This document shows positions 15,038 through 23,547 of a stretch of DNA of 46,554 bases, in pieces. Each line of letters opens with the position of its first letter. Positions within the stretch are counted from its first letter, which is position 1. The notes beneath the pieces are model-generated. The model did no database searches and had not been told where the DNA came from. It worked only from the letters and a program-made list of their open reading frames with translations. The stretch is from Oscillospiraceae bacterium (GTDB lineage: Bacteria > Bacillota > Clostridia > UBA1381 > UMGS1253), in the NCBI GenBank assembly GCA_015068725.1, contig SVKA01000013.1, positions 1 to 46,554 of the forward strand, given 5' to 3'. Both the position numbers and the translations under genes were made by a program.

Positions 15038-18000
15038 TTACTTAATTTTTATACAATTTTCGCCCAAAATGCTTGTTAATTCAGCCTTTAGAGAGTCGTT
15101 GAGCACACAAAACAACTCTTTTGAAACGCTGCGAACTGCGGTGTCTTTTTCAAAAAATACCTTAACGCATGTGTTGCCATGGTGCTTCAGAAGGACTTTT
15201 TTTGCATCCTCCCATAAATGCTCCTTGCCGTTTTCAAGCTTTAAATACAATGTTTGTGGCTGTAAGCTTACTTCGGCAAGATAATCATCATAGGGGATAA
15301 TCTGCTCGCACATAAGCTTTGGCGCCTCGTCTTCGCGAAGACTGATGCGTGCTTTTATAAATACTATGTCATCCTCCTTCATAACAGCGGAGAATTTTTC
15401 GTACATTTTCGGGAAAACAATAACGTCAATGCCCGCATACAAATCTTCAAAAGTGAGAAATGCCATTTGGGTATTGTTTTTTGTTGTTTTGTTGCGTCGT
15501 GCAGTTATAATGCCACCAACTGTAACAAAATCGCCGTCTTTCCATTTTGCATCGGTTTTTATGATAAATTCGCCGTTTTCATCCTCGGTTGCAAGCTCAT
15601 TTATCTCAAAGATATTAGCCGTAGAAAGCTTTGTAATACTGTCTGTGTAGTCGTCAAGCGGATGTCCTGAAAGATAAAGTCCGATTGTTTCCTTTTCCAT
15701 CGCAAGCAGCTGCTTTTTGTCATATTCGGGCAAGTTCACAATCTCATCGGCTTTTGCCTGCTCACCCAAAGTATCATCATCAAAGAGCGATATTTGACCT
15801 GCTATATTCTGACGTTTTTGAGTGGTAATGCCTGAAAGCAGGTTGTCGTAGGAACTAAGCAGTGCACGTCTGCTCATACCCATCGAGTCAAATGCGCCGC
15901 ATTTTATAAGATTTTCAAGCGCACGTCTGTTAAGTTCGCCGCCGCTCATGCGCTCCAAAAAGTTTGTAAAGCTCTTAAACTCACCATTTTTTTCGCGCTC
16001 TTCGGCAATCTGGACCAAAAGCTTATGCCCCACATTTTTTACTGCTTCAAGGCCAAAGCGAACGGCGCTGCCCTCTACCGTAAAGCGATAAAAGCTCTTG
16101 TTTACATCGGGGGGCAAAAGGTCAATGCTTCTTGCCTTGCAATCGGCGATGTATTCTACTATTTTTGTTGTCTGGCTCATCATAGAGCTTAAAAGAGCCG
16201 CCATATATTCGGGCGTATAGTAATGTTTTAAATATGCAGTCTGATAGGCAACGATTGCATACGCAGCTGCGTGCGATTTGTTAAACGCATAGCTTGCAAA
16301 GTCCATAATTTCGTCAAATATAGCAGCGGCAACGTCTTCGTTTACGCCTCGTGCTATCGCACCATCCACAACTACATTGCCGTTTTCATCCTTTTGACCA
16401 TAGATAAAAAACTCTCGCTCACGCTGCATTACATCGTGCTTTTTCTTGCTCATTGCACGTCTGAGTAAATCTGCGCGTCCAAGTGAATAGCCGGCGAGGC
16501 TTTGTACGATTTGAAGCACCTGCTCCTGATAAACGATACAGCCGTATGTAACGTTTAAGATAGGCTCTAACAGCGGATGTTTATATGTTATTTTGTCCGG
16601 ATTGTCCTTATTTTTTACATAGCGTGGAATCTGCTCCATCGGACCTGGGCGGAAAAGCGAAATTCCCGCTATCACATCCTCGAGCGAGCGTGGTTTTAAT
16701 TCCTTTATAAAGTCGCGCATACCGCCGCTCTCGAGCTGAAACACGCCAAGCGTATCGCCCGAGCTTATCATGTCGTAGACTTCTTTTCTTTCATAATCAA
16801 TGTGGTCAATGTCGACATCCTCTGACCGACTCATTTTTATATTATCAACGGCATTTTTTATTACCGTAAGGTTGCGAAGTCCCAAAAAGTCCATCTTCAA
16901 AAGTCCGAGGTCGCTTAGATTATCCATGTGATACTGCGTTGTAACAACGTCTTTTGAAAGCTGGAGCGGCACATACGATGAAACGGGCTTGTCCGTAATT
17001 ACTACGCCCGCTGCGTGAACACCGCTGTGTCTTGGAAGGCCCTCTATTACTTTGGCAGTATCAATAAGTTTTTTTATAGAATCATCCTTTGAATACATAT
17101 CATAAAGTTCGGCGCTTACCTCGAGTGCTTTGTCAAGCGTCATTTTAAGGTCGCTCGGTACAAGCTTTGCAACTGTGTCAACAACCGAAAGGGGAATGTC
17201 GAGCGCACGTCCTACATCACGAATTGCGGCGCGGGCCTTCAATTTTCCGAAGGTAATAATCTGCGCAACGTGGTCATAGCCGTATTTTCGTATAACGTAA
17301 TCAATGACCTCGCCACGTCTGTCAATACAAAAATCGGTATCAATATCGGGCATGCTCACACGCTCGGGGTTTAGAAAACGCTCGAAAAGCAAGCTGTATT
17401 TTAACGGGTCAATCGTCGTAATGTCAAGACAGTATGCAACAATGCTTCCTGCGCCCGAGCCACGTCCGGGACCTACGGGGATTTTGTTATCCTTTGCAAA
17501 TTTTATAAAATCCCACACTATTAAAAAGTAGTCTACATATCCCATTGAGTTTATTACGCCAAGCTCATAATCAAGGCGACTTTGTACCTGCTCGGTTACG
17601 GGATTATAGCGTTTTTTAAGTCCCTCGGTGCAAAGCTTTGTAAGATACTCAAATGCGCTCATATTATCCGGCACGTCATAGCGCGGAAGATATGTTTTGT
17701 CAAAGTCAAAGCTTACATTACACATATCGGCAATTTTTCTTGTGTTTTCAATAGATGACGGAGCATAGGAAAAAAGCTCTTTCATCTGCGAGCCACTTTT
17801 TAAATAAAATTCGTCGGTCGAAAATTTCATTCTGTCGGTATCATCGACCTTTTTTCCCATTTGTATACACATTAAAACGTCCTGATAGGGAGCGTCATCT
17901 TTTTCGATATAGTGAATGTCATTGGTTGCCACAAGCGGCGCATCAATTTCGTCTGAAAGCTTTATAAGCATTGGCAAAATGCGTTTTTGCTCATCAATGC

Positions 18001-18544
18001 CATGGTCCTGAAGCTCTATAAAAAAGTTTTCCTTGCCATATATATTTTGATACCAAAGTGCCTTCTTTTTTGCGCCTTCATAATCTCCTTCGAGCAAAAG
18101 CTTTGGAATTTCGCCCGCAAGACACGCCGAAAGACAGATTAAATCCTCACTGTAACGCGCTAAAAGCTCTTCGTCGACGCGCGGCTTATAGTAAAAGCCG
18201 TCGGTAAAAGCGTCGGAAACAAGCTTTATAAGATTCTGGTAGCCGTTGTTATTTTTAGCAAGTAATACAAGGTGCGAAATGTCCGAATCATATTCGTGCT
18301 GCTTGTCAAAACGGGTTCTCGGAGCGGTATACACCTCGCAGCCAATAATCGGCTTTATGCCTTCGTTTATAGCAGCCTTGTAAAAATCAACCGCACCATA
18401 CATTACACCATGGTCGGTCATGGCAATAGCATCCATATTCATACTTTTTGCCTTTTTTACAAGCTTGTCTACTGCGGCGGCGCCGTCAAGAAGACTGTAC
18501 TCGGTATGTACATGTAAATGTGTAAAATCAATAATTTCTGCCAT
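15038..18544 (-). CDS. dnaE: DNA polymerase III alpha subunit (DnaE)
   Basis: A C-family replicative polymerase of 1168 aa. The N-terminal PHP domain starts FTHLHVHTEYSLLDG (residues 7-21). The palm has GPGRGSGAGSIVAY and the catalytic aspartates D400 and D402 in SMPDIDTDF. Later come FNKSHAAAYAIVAYQTAYLK (helix-hairpin region) and an OB-fold near VTVGGIITARRNKTTKNNTQMAF. The length and PHP/OB order match DnaE rather than PolC. The start at 18544 follows AAAGGAGG. It lies between whiA and pfkA as in many Clostridia. Confidence 0.97.
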   Translation of the reverse strand: MAEIIDFTHLHVHTEYSLLDGAAAVDKLVKKAKSMNMDAIAMTDHGVMYGAVDFYKAAINEGIKPIIGCEVYTAPRTRFDKQHEYDSDISHLVLLAKNNNGYQNLIKLVSDAFTDGFYYKPRVDEELLARYSEDLICLSACLAGEIPKLLLEGDYEGAKKKALWYQNIYGKENFFIELQDHGIDEQKRILPMLIKLSDEIDAPLVATNDIHYIEKDDAPYQDVLMCIQMGKKVDDTDRMKFSTDEFYLKSGSQMKELFSYAPSSIENTRKIADMCNVSFDFDKTYLPRYDVPDNMSAFEYLTKLCTEGLKKRYNPVTEQVQSRLDYELGVINSMGYVDYFLIVWDFIKFAKDNKIPVGPGRGSGAGSIVAYCLDITTIDPLKYSLLFERFLNPERVSMPDIDTDFCIDRRGEVIDYVIRKYGYDHVAQIITFGKLKARAAIRDVGRALDIPLSVVDTVAKLVPSDLKMTLDKALEVSAELYDMYSKDDSIKKLIDTAKVIEGLPRHSGVHAAGVVITDKPVSSYVPLQLSKDVVTTQYHMDNLSDLGLLKMDFLGLRNLTVIKNAVDNIKMSRSEDVDIDHIDYERKEVYDMISSGDTLGVFQLESGGMRDFIKELKPRSLEDVIAGISLFRPGPMEQIPRYVKNKDNPDKITYKHPLLEPILNVTYGCIVYQEQVLQIVQSLAGYSLGRADLLRRAMSKKKHDVMQREREFFIYGQKDENGNVVVDGAIARGVNEDVAAAIFDEIMDFASYAFNKSHAAAYAIVAYQTAYLKHYYTPEYMAALLSSMMSQTTKIVEYIADCKARSIDLLPPDVNKSFYRFTVEGSAVRFGLEAVKNVGHKLLVQIAEEREKNGEFKSFTNFLERMSGGELNRRALENLIKCGAFDSMGMSRRALLSSYDNLLSGITTQKRQNIAGQISLFDDDTLGEQAKADEIVNLPEYDKKQLLAMEKETIGLYLSGHPLDDYTDSITKLSTANIFEINELATEDENGEFIIKTDAKWKDGDFVTVGGIITARRNKTTKNNTQMAFLTFEDLYAGIDVIVFPKMYEKFSAVMKEDDIVFIKARISLREDEAPKLMCEQIIPYDDYLAEVSLQPQTLYLKLENGKEHLWEDAKKVLLKHHGNTCVKVFFEKDTAVRSVSKELFCVLNDSLKAELTSILGENCIKIK

Positions 18545-18573
18545 AGACGCCACCTCCTTTTATAAGATACAAT

Positions 18574-19479
18574 TTATAGTTTTTCAGCTATTTCACATAT
18601 TCGTTCAAGTCTGTGATTAACTCCCGATTTTCCGATTGGCGGGTTAAGAAGCGTGCCAAGCTCCTTTAAAGATATTTCGGGATTTTGCACCCGAAGAGCC
18701 GCAATTTCACCAAGGGTGCTCGGCAGAGAGTCAAAGCCGATTGCAGCCTCAATTTTTTTAATTGCTGCGATTTGTTTGCCCGCAGCGGCAGTTACTTTAT
18801 CAAGGTTTGCATTGTCGCAGTTTACCTGTCTGTTTACGTTGTTTCTTACCTCACGCTCAATTTTTATATTGTAAAATTCCATCATCGACATGCCTGCGCC
18901 CATAAGACCAAGAAGGCTTGCAATCGCTTCGCTGTCCTTGATATATACGACAAAACTGTTTTTTCGCACAGTTATTTTTGCACTGATTTGCTCTGATAAT
19001 AAAAGCTCGAAAAGCATATCGGCAAGCTTTGCCGTTTTTGTTACAAATTCGGCGTGATAGTTTTTTGAAGGGTCCGAAATTGAGCCGCCGCCCAAAAACG
19101 CTCCGCGAAGAAACGCCGTCTTGCAACAGGGGGATGAACATATGGTTTTAAACGGATACAAATACGTATCGCCGTTTTGCGAGAGCATAAGCGCATCGGA
19201 TAAAGCTGCAAGGGAATCCTGACCTGATATCATAATTGTATGAATTCCGCTCTCGCTTTTTGGCAGAGCGTGCGAAAAATCATCAGGGCTTATAATCTGC
19301 GAAAGAAGGTGCTTTGCGTGTTCGGCAACACCTTCGTTTTCCGTTTTTATTTTAAGCTTTTTTTGCGTATTTACAGTGCCCGAAAAGCATATAAGCGCGC
19401 AAAGCTGCGCCGCCTGACAACAAGGTGCATCAGGCACAATAGAGCAAAGATGCTGTTTTATATTTGATGCAAAAGACAT
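18574..19479 (-). CDS. whiA: WhiA-family DNA-binding regulator
   Basis: A 301-aa protein of the WhiA family (LAGLIDADG-like N-terminal domain without endonuclease activity plus a C-terminal helix-turn-helix). Recognisable parts are LRGAFLGGGSISDPSKNYHAEF in the middle and RQVNCDNANLDKVTAAAGKQ. The C-terminal ISLKELGTLLNPPIGKSGVNHRL is the usual WhiA ending. The family acts in sporulation of actinomycetes and in division or chromosome segregation in Firmicutes. It follows rapZ by 24 bp and precedes dnaE by 29 bp. Confidence 0.95.
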   Translation of the reverse strand: MSFASNIKQHLCSIVPDAPCCQAAQLCALICFSGTVNTQKKLKIKTENEGVAEHAKHLLSQIISPDDFSHALPKSESGIHTIMISGQDSLAALSDALMLSQNGDTYLYPFKTICSSPCCKTAFLRGAFLGGGSISDPSKNYHAEFVTKTAKLADMLFELLLSEQISAKITVRKNSFVVYIKDSEAIASLLGLMGAGMSMMEFYNIKIEREVRNNVNRQVNCDNANLDKVTAAAGKQIAAIKKIEAAIGFDSLPSTLGEIAALRVQNPEISLKELGTLLNPPIGKSGVNHRLERICEIAEKL

Positions 19480-19503
19480 ATTACTTCTCCGTGTTTTTTT
19501 TGA

Positions 19504-20370
19504 TTAATATTTATCCTTTAAAATATCGCGATGACTTATAATTGCATTGTAACCGTTTTCTTTTAAGAAATTGTAAAGCTGTATTGCAATAGTAACACTG
19601 CGGTGCTTGCCGCCTGTGCAGCCGATACCTATTACAAGCTGGCTTTTTCCTTCCTCAATGTAATAGGGCAAAAGATACGCCATCATTTCGTTAAGGCGTT
19701 TTACAAACTCCTGTGTCTGTTCAAATTTTAATACATACTCTTGAACGTCGTTATCAAGGCCAGTATGGTTTTTAAGTTTTTCTTTATAATACGGATTGGG
19801 CAGAAAACGAACGTCAAAAACCAAATCGCCATCAAGCACGATGCCGTATTTAAAGCCGAAAGACTGAATGTTTATAACAATTCCGCCGCGACCGTTTTCA
19901 TCGCCTTCAAAAAGCTCTGTAACAGCGTTTTTAAGCTGAGCTGTAGTGTATGACGATGTATCTAAGATATGATTTGCTTTTTTGCGCACATATTCTAATA
20001 TATCGCGCTCTTTTTCGATGCCGTCAATAAGACGGCCGTCGCGTGCGAGAGGGTGCATTCTGCGTGTTTCTTTATAACGCTTAACCAAGGCCTCGTTATT
20101 AGCCTCCAAAAACAGAACCTCGTAATTGTAGCCTGATGCTTTAAGCGTATTAAGCTCGTTAAACAGCTCGTTAAACATATCGCCGCCACGAATGTCGATT
20201 ACCATTGCGACCTTGTTGATTTTGCCGTTTGACGAATAGCAGATTTCCGCAAACTTGGGTATAAGCGCCGGCGGCATATTGTCGATACAATAGTAATCAA
20301 GGTCCTCAAGACAACGGATTACCTGGGTTTTACCTGCGCCCGAAAGTCCGGTTATTATTATAAATCGCAT
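19504..20370 (-). CDS. rapZ: RapZ/YvcJ-family nucleotide-binding protein
   Basis: A 288-aa P-loop protein. Walker A is GLSGAGKT at residues 8-15, followed by CLEDLDYYCIDNMPP. The C-terminal domain has IGCTGGKHRSVTIA, the RapZ signature. In E. coli RapZ directs sRNA turnover for GlmS; in Firmicutes YvcJ binds nucleotides and affects competence and cell wall. It sits between murB and whiA. The companion gene yvcK, normally next, is missing here. Confidence 0.96.
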   Translation of the reverse strand: MRFIIITGLSGAGKTQVIRCLEDLDYYCIDNMPPALIPKFAEICYSSNGKINKVAMVIDIRGGDMFNELFNELNTLKASGYNYEVLFLEANNEALVKRYKETRRMHPLARDGRLIDGIEKERDILEYVRKKANHILDTSSYTTAQLKNAVTELFEGDENGRGGIVINIQSFGFKYGIVLDGDLVFDVRFLPNPYYKEKLKNHTGLDNDVQEYVLKFEQTQEFVKRLNEMMAYLLPYYIEEGKSQLVIGIGCTGGKHRSVTIAIQLYNFLKENGYNAIISHRDILKDKY

Positions 20371-20399
20371 AATACATCCTCCTTGTATATCAGTAATAT

Positions 20400-21311
20400 T
20401 TAAAATTCGCCAAGCATTTTTATTTCACATTCAAGCTTAACGCCATTTTTTTCGTATACAGTTTTTTGTATGTGCTCTATAAGGCTTAGTACATCTTTTG
20501 CAGCTGCGCCGCCGTTATTTATAATAAATCCGGCGTGCTTTTCCGACACACACGCACCGCCTATACTAAAACCTTTCAGTCCCGCATCTTCTATAAGAGC
20601 GCCTGCAAAATATCCTTCGGGACGTTTAAAGACAGAGCCTGCACTTGGGAAAGCGAGTGGCTGCTTGTCGCGTCTTTTCTTGGCGCATACCTTCATTTGC
20701 TCTTTTATTTGCTCCTTTGGGGCGCTTGTAAGACGAAAAGCTGCGCCCGTGATAATTTTATCAGAATTTGTATATACACTTTTGCGGTAGCCAAAATCGT
20801 GGTCTTTTGCATCAATGACGCCTGTATATCCGGCGTAGTCTATATATGACGACTCTATAAGAATATCGCTTAGCTGTGCGCCGTATGCGCCGGCGTTCAT
20901 ATATACTGCGCCGCCAACCGTACCGGGTATTCCACCAAGGCATTCAAAGCCTGAAAGCGAATTTTCGAGCGCCACATGCGCTACTACACTCAAAAGTGCG
21001 CCTGCATCCGCGTATATTGTATCGCTGCAAACCTTAACGTTTGCCATTTTATCCCGAAGCTTTATAACGGCTCCGCGAATGCCCTTGTCGGACACTAAAA
21101 GATTTGTACCGTTGCCTATTATGTGATATTTTATGCCAAGCTCTTTGCATACAAGGATTGCCTTTTTTATTTCTTCTGTATCCCGAGGCTCTATCAAAGC
21201 GTCTGCGTTTCCACCAATCTGAAAGGAAGTGTGCTTGCTCATAGCTTCATCAAAAGTAATTTTAAGTCCCGTATTCATAAGCTTTGATATAATTTCACTT
21301 GATAGGCTCAT
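20400..21311 (-). CDS. murB: UDP-N-acetylenolpyruvoylglucosamine reductase
   Basis: Reduces enolpyruvyl-UDP-GlcNAc to UDP-MurNAc with NADPH and FAD in peptidoglycan precursor synthesis. The ~303-aa type II (short) MurB shows HTSFQIGGNADALIEP, GNGTNLLVSDKGIRG, GIPGTVGGAVYMNAGAYG, the active-site serine region PSAGSVFKRPEG and a C-terminal glutamate in KLECEIKMLGEF. Start choice is uncertain: ATG at 21311 is given, but an in-frame TTG at 21332 would overlap the glk stop by four bases and allow coupled translation. Confidence 0.95.
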   Translation of the reverse strand: MSLSSEIISKLMNTGLKITFDEAMSKHTSFQIGGNADALIEPRDTEEIKKAILVCKELGIKYHIIGNGTNLLVSDKGIRGAVIKLRDKMANVKVCSDTIYADAGALLSVVAHVALENSLSGFECLGGIPGTVGGAVYMNAGAYGAQLSDILIESSYIDYAGYTGVIDAKDHDFGYRKSVYTNSDKIITGAAFRLTSAPKEQIKEQMKVCAKKRRDKQPLAFPSAGSVFKRPEGYFAGALIEDAGLKGFSIGGACVSEKHAGFIINNGGAAAKDVLSLIEHIQKTVYEKNGVKLECEIKMLGEF

Positions 21312-21328
21312 AGAAACTCTCTCTTTCT

Positions 21329-22285
21329 TCAAAATATAACTTGCTCACCCAAAAGCGCTGCGCCGATAATGCCGGCATCGTTTCCAAGCTTTGCAATTCT
21401 TATGTCTGTTACCTTGTCTGTGCGGGAATAGGTTGTTTTATTAACAATTTCTTTTATGGGATTTAAAAGATAGTCGCCCTCTTTTGATATTGCGCCGCCA
21501 ATCACTAAAACCTGGGGCTGGAATATGTTTATAACAGAAGCAATACCCTGGGCGATTGAGTTTATGTAGTTATCAACAACTTTTTGTGCGACGGGATCTC
21601 CCTTCTTTGCCCACATAAATGATGTTTTGCCGTTTATGCGAACATCGTGCGCTGCAACATCCTTTGCCATTTCACATTCAGGATGTGCCTCGATTGCACG
21701 CTTTGTGTCGCGCACAAGTGCTGTTATGGAAGCATATGCTTCCCAGCAGCCAGTCCTGCCGCATGTACAGCTTTCGCCATCTATCATCTGCACCTGCATA
21801 TGACCAAGCTCTGCTGCCTCGCCGTTAAAGCCCTCGTAAATCTTTTTGTTTATGATTACGCCGCCGCCAACACCTGTTCCGAGAGTGATTGCAACCATTT
21901 CCGATATATCCTCGTCAAGCACTTTAAATTCACCAAGTGCGGCAACGTTTGCGTCGTTTCCGATGTATACGGGCAAATTGATATAGTTTTGCATTTCTGC
22001 TCTTAAAGGTACATTGTCAAAATTGAGGTTGTTTGCATATATAACAACGCCGTTTTTTGAATCGCACGTTCCGGGCGAGCCGATGCCTATATATTTAATG
22101 TCCTTTTCTATGTCGTAGCCTGCTTCGCGCACAACCTTTTTTGCAAGCTCTGCCATATCCTTTATTATTTCGCTATAATGACGATGAGCCAGAGTGGGTG
22201 CGTTTGCGCGGTGGATTATCTGATGATTTTCGTCCACAAGACCAACCTTTATTCCTGTTCCACCCAAATCAATTCCTATATACAT
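21329..22285 (-). CDS. glk: ROK-family glucokinase
   Basis: Phosphorylates glucose with ATP. The 318-aa protein has GIDLGGTGIKVGLVD (ATP-binding loop, residues 4-18), IGIGSPGTCDSKNG, NDANVAALGE with the catalytic Asp, and the ROK zinc motif CTCGRTGCWEAYAS. It matches the GlcK type more than ROK repressors because no N-terminal helix-turn-helix is present. Its place between hprK and murB puts a sugar kinase inside the catabolite-control operon. GGAGG precedes the ATG. Confidence 0.93.
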   Translation of the reverse strand: MYIGIDLGGTGIKVGLVDENHQIIHRANAPTLAHRHYSEIIKDMAELAKKVVREAGYDIEKDIKYIGIGSPGTCDSKNGVVIYANNLNFDNVPLRAEMQNYINLPVYIGNDANVAALGEFKVLDEDISEMVAITLGTGVGGGVIINKKIYEGFNGEAAELGHMQVQMIDGESCTCGRTGCWEAYASITALVRDTKRAIEAHPECEMAKDVAAHDVRINGKTSFMWAKKGDPVAQKVVDNYINSIAQGIASVINIFQPQVLVIGGAISKEGDYLLNPIKEIVNKTTYSRTDKVTDIRIAKLGNDAGIIGAALLGEQVIF

Positions 22286-22327
22286 AACTGTTGTCCTCCA
22301 AAAAATATATTTTAAAAATTATAAACC

Positions 22328-23272
22328 TTATTGATTGGCCTCGTCCTCGAGCTTGCTCATAAGACGATTATTAAGCTCCTCTGCCGCGTTATAGCCCATA
22401 CGCTTCTGGCGGTTGTTCATTGCCGCAACCTCTATAATAATTGCAAGGTTTCTTCCGGGGCGCACAGGGATTGTAAGAGAAGGAATGTTTATTCCCAAAA
22501 TATTTGTATATTCATCGACAAGACCGAGTCTGTCATACTGCTTTGTATCCTCCCACGGCTCTAAGTGAATTATCATATCGACCTTTTCTGTATCCTTTAC
22601 AGAGCCCATACCGAAAAGGCGGCGGATATCTACAATACCTATACCGCGAAGCTCGATAAAGTGGCGTATTATGTCAGGAGCTGTGCCGACAATTGTTTTA
22701 TCGGAAACTCTTTTTAATTCAACGGCATCATCAGCTATAAAGCGGTGGCCTCTTTTTACAAGCTCAACTGCTGTTTCGCTTTTGCCGACGCCGCTTTCGC
22801 CTAAGATGAGAACGCCTTCGCCGTGAACCTCCACAAGCACGCCGTGGCGTGTTATTCTCGGCGCAAGCTGAACGTTTAAATAGCTTATAACGGCGCTCAT
22901 AAAGTTTGATGTGCTCTGGCTGCTTCTGAAAATTGAAACGTCATGCTTTTTAGCAGCATCTAAAAGCTCGGGGAAAACCTCGAGTGAGCGTGTAACAACA
23001 ATCATAGGTGGCTTTGTAGCAGCAAGTCTGTCAAAGCACACCATCTTTTCTTCGTGAGAAAGTTCGTGAAGATATGAAATTTCAACTCTTCCGAGAACCT
23101 GAATTCTGCGTGAGTCAAAATAATCAAAAAAGCCTGCAAGCTGCAGACCCGGGCGGTTGACCTCGCTGACGGATACTACTTCGTTATCAAAGCCTTGCGC
23201 TTCATAAAATTTTTCTAGATGAAACTCGCTTACAACATCTGAAAGCGGTATTGAAAACTGTTGATTTTCCAA
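22328..23272 (-). CDS. hprK: HPr kinase/phosphorylase
   Basis: Phosphorylates HPr on serine 46 and removes it, the sensor step of carbon catabolite repression in Firmicutes. The 314-aa protein has GESGVGKSETA (Walker A, residues 158-168), DDAVELKRV and the HprK signature ELRGIGIVDIRRLFGMGS. The start is TTG (23270-23272) behind AAGGAGG; no ATG fits. It is the first gene of the minus-strand operon and has a near-consensus promoter at 23328. Confidence 0.97.
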   Translation of the reverse strand: MENQQFSIPLSDVVSEFHLEKFYEAQGFDNEVVSVSEVNRPGLQLAGFFDYFDSRRIQVLGRVEISYLHELSHEEKMVCFDRLAATKPPMIVVTRSLEVFPELLDAAKKHDVSIFRSSQSTSNFMSAVISYLNVQLAPRITRHGVLVEVHGEGVLILGESGVGKSETAVELVKRGHRFIADDAVELKRVSDKTIVGTAPDIIRHFIELRGIGIVDIRRLFGMGSVKDTEKVDMIIHLEPWEDTKQYDRLGLVDEYTNILGINIPSLTIPVRPGRNLAIIIEVAAMNNRQKRMGYNAAEELNNRLMSKLEDEANQ

Positions 23273-23327
23273 AAGAATATACCTCCTTATGCGACGGATA
23301 AAATCTGCACATTAAAATACATAATAT

Positions 23328-23356
23328 ATTATACACTATATTTTTCCCTTTTTCAA
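23328..23356 (-). promoter_or_regulatory. Promoter of the hprK operon
   Basis: On the minus strand, TTGAAA (23351-23356), 17 bp, perfect TATAAT (23328-23333), ~55 bp upstream of the TTG start. Confidence 0.8.
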
Positions 23357-23426
23357 TTAATTGTTACTAATTTTAATATAAATAATAAATTTTGTTTACA
23401 TACATATTATAATTTATGTGTGTCGC

Positions 23427-23518
23427 TTGACTTTTTTTGAAAATTAATATACCATATAATGTGGATATGACTATACATAATATGGCTATATAGTCTTGGC
23501 ACAGCGTTTATGTGCCAA
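23427..23518 (+). promoter_or_regulatory. Promoter and two inverted repeats ahead of the topoisomerase operon
   Basis: TTGACT (23427-23432) is followed at 17 bp by TACCAT and at 22 bp by TATAAT (23455-23460). Downstream are GACTATA/TATAGTC (23469-23475, 23489-23495) and a perfect TTGGCACA/TGTGCCAA with a 7-base centre (23496-23518). They end 30 bases before the start codon. They could be RNA hairpins or a dyad operator. Confidence 0.5.
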
Positions 23519-23547
23519 AATCACTACAATTCGAGAGTAGGGTTTGA

